From Casuarius casuarius (lineage: Eukaryota > Chordata > Aves > Casuariiformes > Casuariidae), in contig PTFA01000159.1 of assembly GCA_003342895.1 (NCBI GenBank), positions 1,535,233 through 1,599,232 on the forward strand: a stretch of 64,000 bases of DNA, written 5' to 3'. How positions within the stretch are numbered: position 1 is the stretch's first letter; each line of letters starts with the position of its first letter. Under the pieces are notes generated by a model. It was given only the letters and a program-made list of their open reading frames with translations. It ran no database searches and was not told the DNA's origin. Below, piece by piece: positions 58,371 to 64,000 of this stretch. Both the position numbers and the translations under genes were made by a program.

Positions 58371-61300
58371 GGTTTGTACTTGTCGGTAAACTCTGGTTTC
58401 TTAAATTTCCATCTCCTTTATTTCTCCCTCTTTTTAAAAAATATTGCCCAGAAATACAGCTTGAGGGCTATTTCTCCTAGGCTGATATAGCAAAACATCT
58501 GTGCTTTCATTTTTATTGCAAATCCCTCTGCAGTGCAAGTAGCTAGGCACTTAAAGACAATGAAATGAAAGTTCTGATTCTGCAACTAATGGTAAAGTTG
58601 CAGAATTTGCGTTTTCTCGTGCTTGATTTTTCTTTCTTTCTTTATTTTTTTTTTCCTGGTATACCAGTTCTTGTCTGAAGTCCCAGTTTGGATGACTCCT
58701 GCCCTTATGTAAAATATTCATTAACCAGACGCACAAAGGTTCTGTTAAGTACAACAGAGTCCTTCTGAAACTCATTTTCCCCATGCAAGAACAACATTCT
58801 TGATTTTTACAGACAAGGAGGCTAAAACCTCCTGTTGCCTCTTTTGCTGGTACGTGTCCTGCCCTATCACTGGTGGGACTCAGGTTGTGCAGTAACGGTT
58901 ACACCGTGAGTCTGGGACCCAGATGTGTTAGCCTAATCTGTAGAGGTGCTGCAGATAGAGGCTGAGGAGACCATAGCAACGGATTAGGACAAGAGAGTGA
59001 AAGATTAGTATCAGTTTTTCAGTGAGTCTCTTCTCTTTATCCAGACTGTAAATTGCCTGCCTTTATTTGCCGTGCTTTGTTATTGACAGAGAGCAAACAT
59101 AGCTTGGGGTAGGGGATGATATGCTTAGGAAATGCCCATTCCTTGCATGCTGACCCATCGTTGTTTGTCCCTTACTGAATTGATCCCATAGCTGTTATTA
59201 CTCAAACCAGAAACTGTTTGCTTTGTCTTGCCTTAAACTACAAAATTATAGAGCATTAATAACAACATGCATTGTATTTAACAAGAGAGAGAGAGCATTA
59301 GATTAACTTTCTTCTTGAAATACATGTCGTGCCTAACATGAAAGGCATATTTGCCTAGAGCTTAACTGGTACCAGTAGAAATAACATAGCTAATTAATGT
59401 CAGCCCGTAAAGTTAATGAATGTGTTCTTTCCAAGTGGTAAAATCTTTTCACTTGGTGGTATGTACAGTCTCTGTTTTTAGTCACTTGACTTAGAAATGT
59501 TTCTAAATCAAAAGACCTAGCCGGTGTTATCATCAGAATTACTGCTTTATGTTGTTCATCCAGCAGTCCTAGAAAGCCTATGTTCTCTTCAGACAATCCA
59601 AAACCACATCTAGGCAGTTCTGGTTGATCTCGTGTCTTTTCTTTATTCTGTATGCTATTTTATTTCAGGATCATTTCTCTCTGAATATTTTTAAGACCTT
59701 AAAAACAAAATGTGTTTCTGTTGTTAATAATCTTTCAGGGTGGTCTGTTCTACAACTTAGTCTGCAAAACCCCATCTCACGATTTGCATGCCTATTCAGC
59801 ACTTACACAATGCAGTCATTCAGAAGATCTGGAAAGCTTTTGAAGGCATTTTATTTTGAAATTTCAGCATTTATGCTAGTGATTCCTGACCCACGGGATG
59901 AACTCTCTTAAGTTCTCCTGAGCTCCTCTAAAGCTAGGAATATACTTTCCTTTGCTGTGGGGCGAATGATGTTGTCAAAGCTTCAGGCTCCCNGCTACAC
60001 AGTAGGCAAAAGCAAAATTCCAGCTGAGTTCAGTGGTATCATTATCCCACCCCAAGCCTGAAATTGCTGATGTGTTAGCTACTGAATATCACTAAATATG
60101 CAGATAGGAAGAAAACTAGTCATGAACTTATATCAAGAGAGAGAGAAAGAAGGAAGAAAGACTGTTTAGTCCTTAAGAAGCATGTATGTGGAGAGGGAGA
60201 ATTGCAAGAACAGCAAAATTGTGGCCCCTATAGATGTATAAGACAAACAGTACATGTTTTGTCTGCAAAGTTGGAATGGTCTCATTTTTGCAGACATGCC
60301 AAGCGTTTTGCAACTACCATTTGAGGCAGTGGAATCGGACCCAATGCATTTGGTCATGAGAATCAGAATTCTCTGCAATGAGAATGGGAGCAGAATTAAG
60401 GTAAAAGCCCTGAGGAGATTATGAGGATGTTCAATTTGGTTAGAAAGGATCAGCCCTGCTGCTTCTGTCGAGGAGTGATCAAGCCAAGTGTTGCCTTATT
60501 GCAAGTCCTGGTCACACACCCCTTTTGGAAAGGATAGGTGTGCTTTTAACTCCCAACTGATAGACACAGCAGAATGGACATGGTTGAACTTGAGTTGCTA
60601 CCACTCTCCATCCAGTTTTATTGTTGCTGTATGTTACTAATACCCAAATTGTACCTCATATATGTATTATTTGCAGTGCCTCTGTTCGCATTCACATAAG
60701 GTTAACTTAGAGGAATAAACAGTGAAGGCAATGGCTTTTGGGCTTTTTGAATCCCCTTTCTTTCCTGGAGCATTAGCACAGCCTATCTGCCCCGCTACAG
60801 TACTATTCAAGTGCAGGTATGTACCTTAGCTGTCTTCAGTGGCTATGGAAAAATCAAAGGTAACAGTTCCACAAAATCATATGAACTTATTAGTTGCTCC
60901 CTCTCCCAGTTTTAGACTTCAGTAACAAGCTGCTGCATTATACATAAGCCTGTAACACTAGTTTGGTCTATCTTCCTATGCAGTCTCATGCTTTTTGCAC
61001 CACCTTGACCCAACCCGTGTGATTTCACGCTGTAAATTCCCACTGGGCTGTCTTTCTCCATGGAAGACAGCGATGGTGCTTGCATGCAAGTGTATTTGCT
61101 TGGCTTGACTAAACAAAACTGTTCGTTTGAAATTAAATGAAGAAAAAATGGATGGAAAGACAAAATCTTCCTGTTAACTAGTATTGTACTGAGATATTGT
61201 TATGGGTTTCAAAAATTAACTTAGGTTCCTGGCATAAAACTCTTCTTCTGAGAGAGCAATGGTTGTAACTTTAGCTGCGAGGAGGAGAGGTGGATAGGCT

Positions 61301-61999
61301 TCTGGCGCTGACACATGAGGAAACCCTGAATAAAAAGCTTCTCTTAGCAGATGCGGTGCTGAGTGCTGCATGTAGGGCTTTTTAGTGACATTTTAAATGA
61401 GTTTAAATAGGTTTTTTTGGTTTATATTTTTACATAATGTCAGAAAAACAAGTACTGCTGTAGAGATTTTTGTTGGAAGTATCTTAAGACCCATTTGTAC
61501 CTAAGCTTTGGTGTACCTTATTCATGATCATAGTTCTGCTGACACTGAGGGACTTCACATGAATAAGATCTCTGCAAAGGGCTGCACGCAAAATGTAGCT
61601 GCTGAAAAGACTTTGAGTGGTTTCAGCAGTCATTTGAGAAACTTGGGAACCAAGAGGTACAAAATCAGGCTTCAAAGGGTAGTATTTCAGGCCATGAAGG
61701 TGACTACCACACTCTTGTAACATAGCAAATTGTTGTATGTAGTATTTTACCATTTTGTGCCGCATCATCTCCATGCTGCATTACTTTGCTGGTGTGAAAA
61801 CCATTTTTAAGAAATATGGTTGGCTAAATTCTGTTCTGATGAGCTTTCTGCATCCAAGTATATAGGAAGGGGGGGATGGAAGAGGGAAAGGGCAAAGAGT
61901 CAGTGGATCCTCAGGTAGCCATTTCCCAAGCTTTAAAAGCTTTCATTGTATAAACAGCCCTCTCTACTGAAAGCCTTCTGGCTTCTCACTTTTTCTTGG
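58371..61999. other. Noncoding stretch with small repeat hints
   Basis: At 58807-58830, tttttacagacaaggaggct recalls the MIR/L2 'TTTTACAGATAAGGAAACTGAGG' phrase but is isolated. GA-rich simple sequence lies at 59285-59295 and 60134-60160. An unresolved base is at 59993. Frames reach 96 codons (61484-61774, minus, overlapped by a 70-codon plus frame) without a domain. Confidence 0.5.
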
Positions 62000-62700
62000 G
62001 ACGCTCTAATTGTATACAGCTCAACGGTCAATACTTGTCTTGCTGGGTGCTAAAATAGCCAACACAAGGAATCTCTATCTTCCCCGCCAAGTGCAGCTCC
62101 CCTGAAAAGCAAGGTGGCGCTTTGAGGGGTAGCTCTGTCCAAGGGATGTCTGGCTCTGTGGAACCTCCTTTGAGGAGAAGGAGAAGTCTTCCTGAGCTTG
62201 CACCCCCCATCTCCTTGTTTTCAACTGCTCCACAGCAGCCTGAGCAAGGGGAATGGCACAGTATCCCAGTGCAGTACCTGGTGGCCACAATGCTTGCTTC
62301 CGTTTTGCTTGCCAGTTGCACTTAATCTTACGAAAATCAGTTGTGAAGCAGGAGTTTTTCCATGTGACTCTGGCCAGGCAGCTGGTCTTGGCCCTCTGTG
62401 CTTCATGAAGACTAATTTCAGGGTGTCCCCAATTGCAAGTTTGTCTCACATCGGGGAAGAAATGAAAAAAAAAAAATGCTCTGGTTTTCATTTTTGTGCT
62501 GGGAATTACACTCCTGTACTGTGGTGTTCTGTTCAGTGGGTTTGCCCGTTTCTTACAAAGTTTATTAGCTGCATAACTATTGGGGAAGAAGCAAAGGCAA
62601 TCAGGCTGCTGAAATGTTCACAAGTGCAGTATCTTTGCAAAAGTGAGCTAGCTTTTGTTTACCCGCCAGTCATTTTTCATTTTGTTCCTTAAAACTGAAT
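62000..62700. other. GC-richer segment with overlapping frames on both strands
   Basis: A plus frame of 164 codons (62198-62692) overlaps minus frames of 138 (62075-62491) and 97 codons (62028-62321). The plus product is Cys-rich in its second half but matches no family I know. It crosses a run of A (62463-62475), read as a short Lys run. Mutual overlap and composition favour chance. No splice-bounded exon is convincing. Confidence 0.3.
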
Positions 62701-64000
62701 GCTTTGTTTTTATTTCACTGAATATTTCAATAGAGTCACCTTTTGTAACCTGCATTTATCATCTACATTTCTTCCCCTTACCTCATGTTTAAATCTCGCT
62801 ACGTTCATTTTGCTTTGTTTGGGATATATTTATTTACTTATTTATCTAAGATCTTATGCTGTTAAGCAGCCTGCCACCAAACCAGTAAATGGGTGGTAAA
62901 GAAATAAATCTCTTAAAAGAAACTGCCTGCACTACGATTTGCAAGAAGGAACTGACTCTTTCAGGTTCTTAAGAGTTGCATCCTACCTTTGAAAGTGACA
63001 GGCTTGAACAGTGAATTGAATTTCCTTGATGGAGCTGACCTCCAGGAATCTCTTCCTTTTCAACTGCAAGAATAAAAACTTCTCTTAGTTTCAAAGTTTC
63101 TTTTTCTTCATTTTTCTTTTCTTTTACTAAACCTCTCTTGATAATGTTAGAAGACTGAGACCTTAGACAAGTTATTTTTATACCATTTCACCATTTTACT
63201 TTTTTATTATACTCTGGTTTTGACAGATTCGCTAAGGAACTTGAACTACCCCAGCTCCCTCACTGTATGAATCATTTTACCTTATTGAATCTCTCACTCT
63301 GTTCTGCTCTGTCCCTAATCATGCTTTTCAGGAATGAAGAATATGGCAGTAAGGATGCCTTAAAAACATTTTTCCTAAATGTAACATATTAAAAAGTATA
63401 CGTACAGCTGCACTAAAGCTCAACCCTGAATCGGCTTTGACCAAAAGATGCTTTGGAATGCGGAGCTGTGCCTTTCACAAAATGGACTATAAGGAGAAGT
63501 GGGAAAGAAAAAGCTATGGATACTTCACTTCCACTTGCTACTTTCATTCCATTCATAAAGAAAATAGCTCTCTACTTTATTTATCCAACCTTTTGGCAAT
63601 TTGGAACCAACATAAATAAATGGGAATTGCTGTAAGTAGATCATCATTCAGCTATTATGTGGTTACAATAAAATTGGAGCTGAGAAAGTATTCAAAATGC
63701 AGGTGCAAAAAATTCAGTGCTCAAGAGCCAGAGTAGCATTTCTATTATTCAGTCTAGCTCCTCAATCTCCTGCAAGTGCTCTGAGCTTATTCTCAGTGGA
63801 ATGATTTGACTGAAAACCAATTAGAAAAAATCATATATACGCTAAATTCCTACACAGAGGTGCAAAACACTACAAACACCAAGTAACTACGTACTTCTCT
63901 GATTAGACTTCCTAGCTCTGAGTAGCTAGATATATCTAACAGACAGTTTTCCAGTTTCACTGTTTCTAAGCAAACTGCTTAGACAAGGGATTCATCAGGG
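62701..64000. other. AT-rich noncoding stretch to window end
   Basis: Frames are at most 66 codons. There are tttatttacttattta-type simple patches at about 62826-62850. No gene, repeat of known family or RNA is recognised. Confidence 0.6.

Noticed and set aside
1..64000. Bacterial or phage systems, CRISPR arrays, insertion sequences, operons
   Set aside because: No long ordered coding frames, no ribosome-binding pattern, no direct-repeat/spacer array and no terminal inverted repeats with a transposase. CR1 and LINE fossils show the DNA is vertebrate.

Overview
This looks like vertebrate nuclear DNA, most probably avian (a crocodilian or turtle is the alternative). The best evidence is a CR1 retrotransposon tail at 46548-47064. 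It keeps the CR1 reverse-transcriptase C-terminal reading ([12 protein letters not shown]) and ends in the ATTCTGTGAT type of 3' terminus. Much older CR1/L3-like LINE fossils lie at about 3850-4190, 10284-11030 and 58080-58370 (antisense). Degenerate pieces of dispersed amniote repeats are scattered through the rest. The sequence is AT-rich and CpG-poor, with many homopolymer runs and three single unresolved bases (28815, 42491, 59993), as expected of a draft assembly.

I found no protein-coding gene, exon or RNA gene that I can identify. The open frames are short, overlap one another on both strands and show no recognisable domain. The three longest (166, 164 and 148 codons) are about what chance gives in 64 kb read in six frames. 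The window is therefore probably intergenic or inside a very large intron. It is not a bacterial accessory region: there are no operons, CRISPR arrays, phages or insertion sequences.

Layout: 1-11 kb is AT-rich unique DNA with LINE fossils and old repeats. 11.4-18.6 kb holds two compact CpG-rich islands (11478-11725 and 18310-18580), the best candidates for promoters or unmethylated regulatory sites, plus an AT-rich block dense in TAAT/ATTA cores (16560-16990). 18.6-40 kb is mostly featureless, with old repeats and a third, weaker CpG cluster (25480-25775). 40-58 kb carries several enhancer-like AT-rich blocks, the CR1 copy and a TA-rich microsatellite. 58-64 kb has the antisense LINE and otherwise unremarkable sequence.

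The items most worth following up are the CpG island at 18310-18580, with its 55-codon ORF and donor-like site, and the candidate conserved noncoding blocks. No previously undescribed system can be demonstrated from this sequence alone. Repeat and conservation calls come from remembered consensus patterns, not from a database search.
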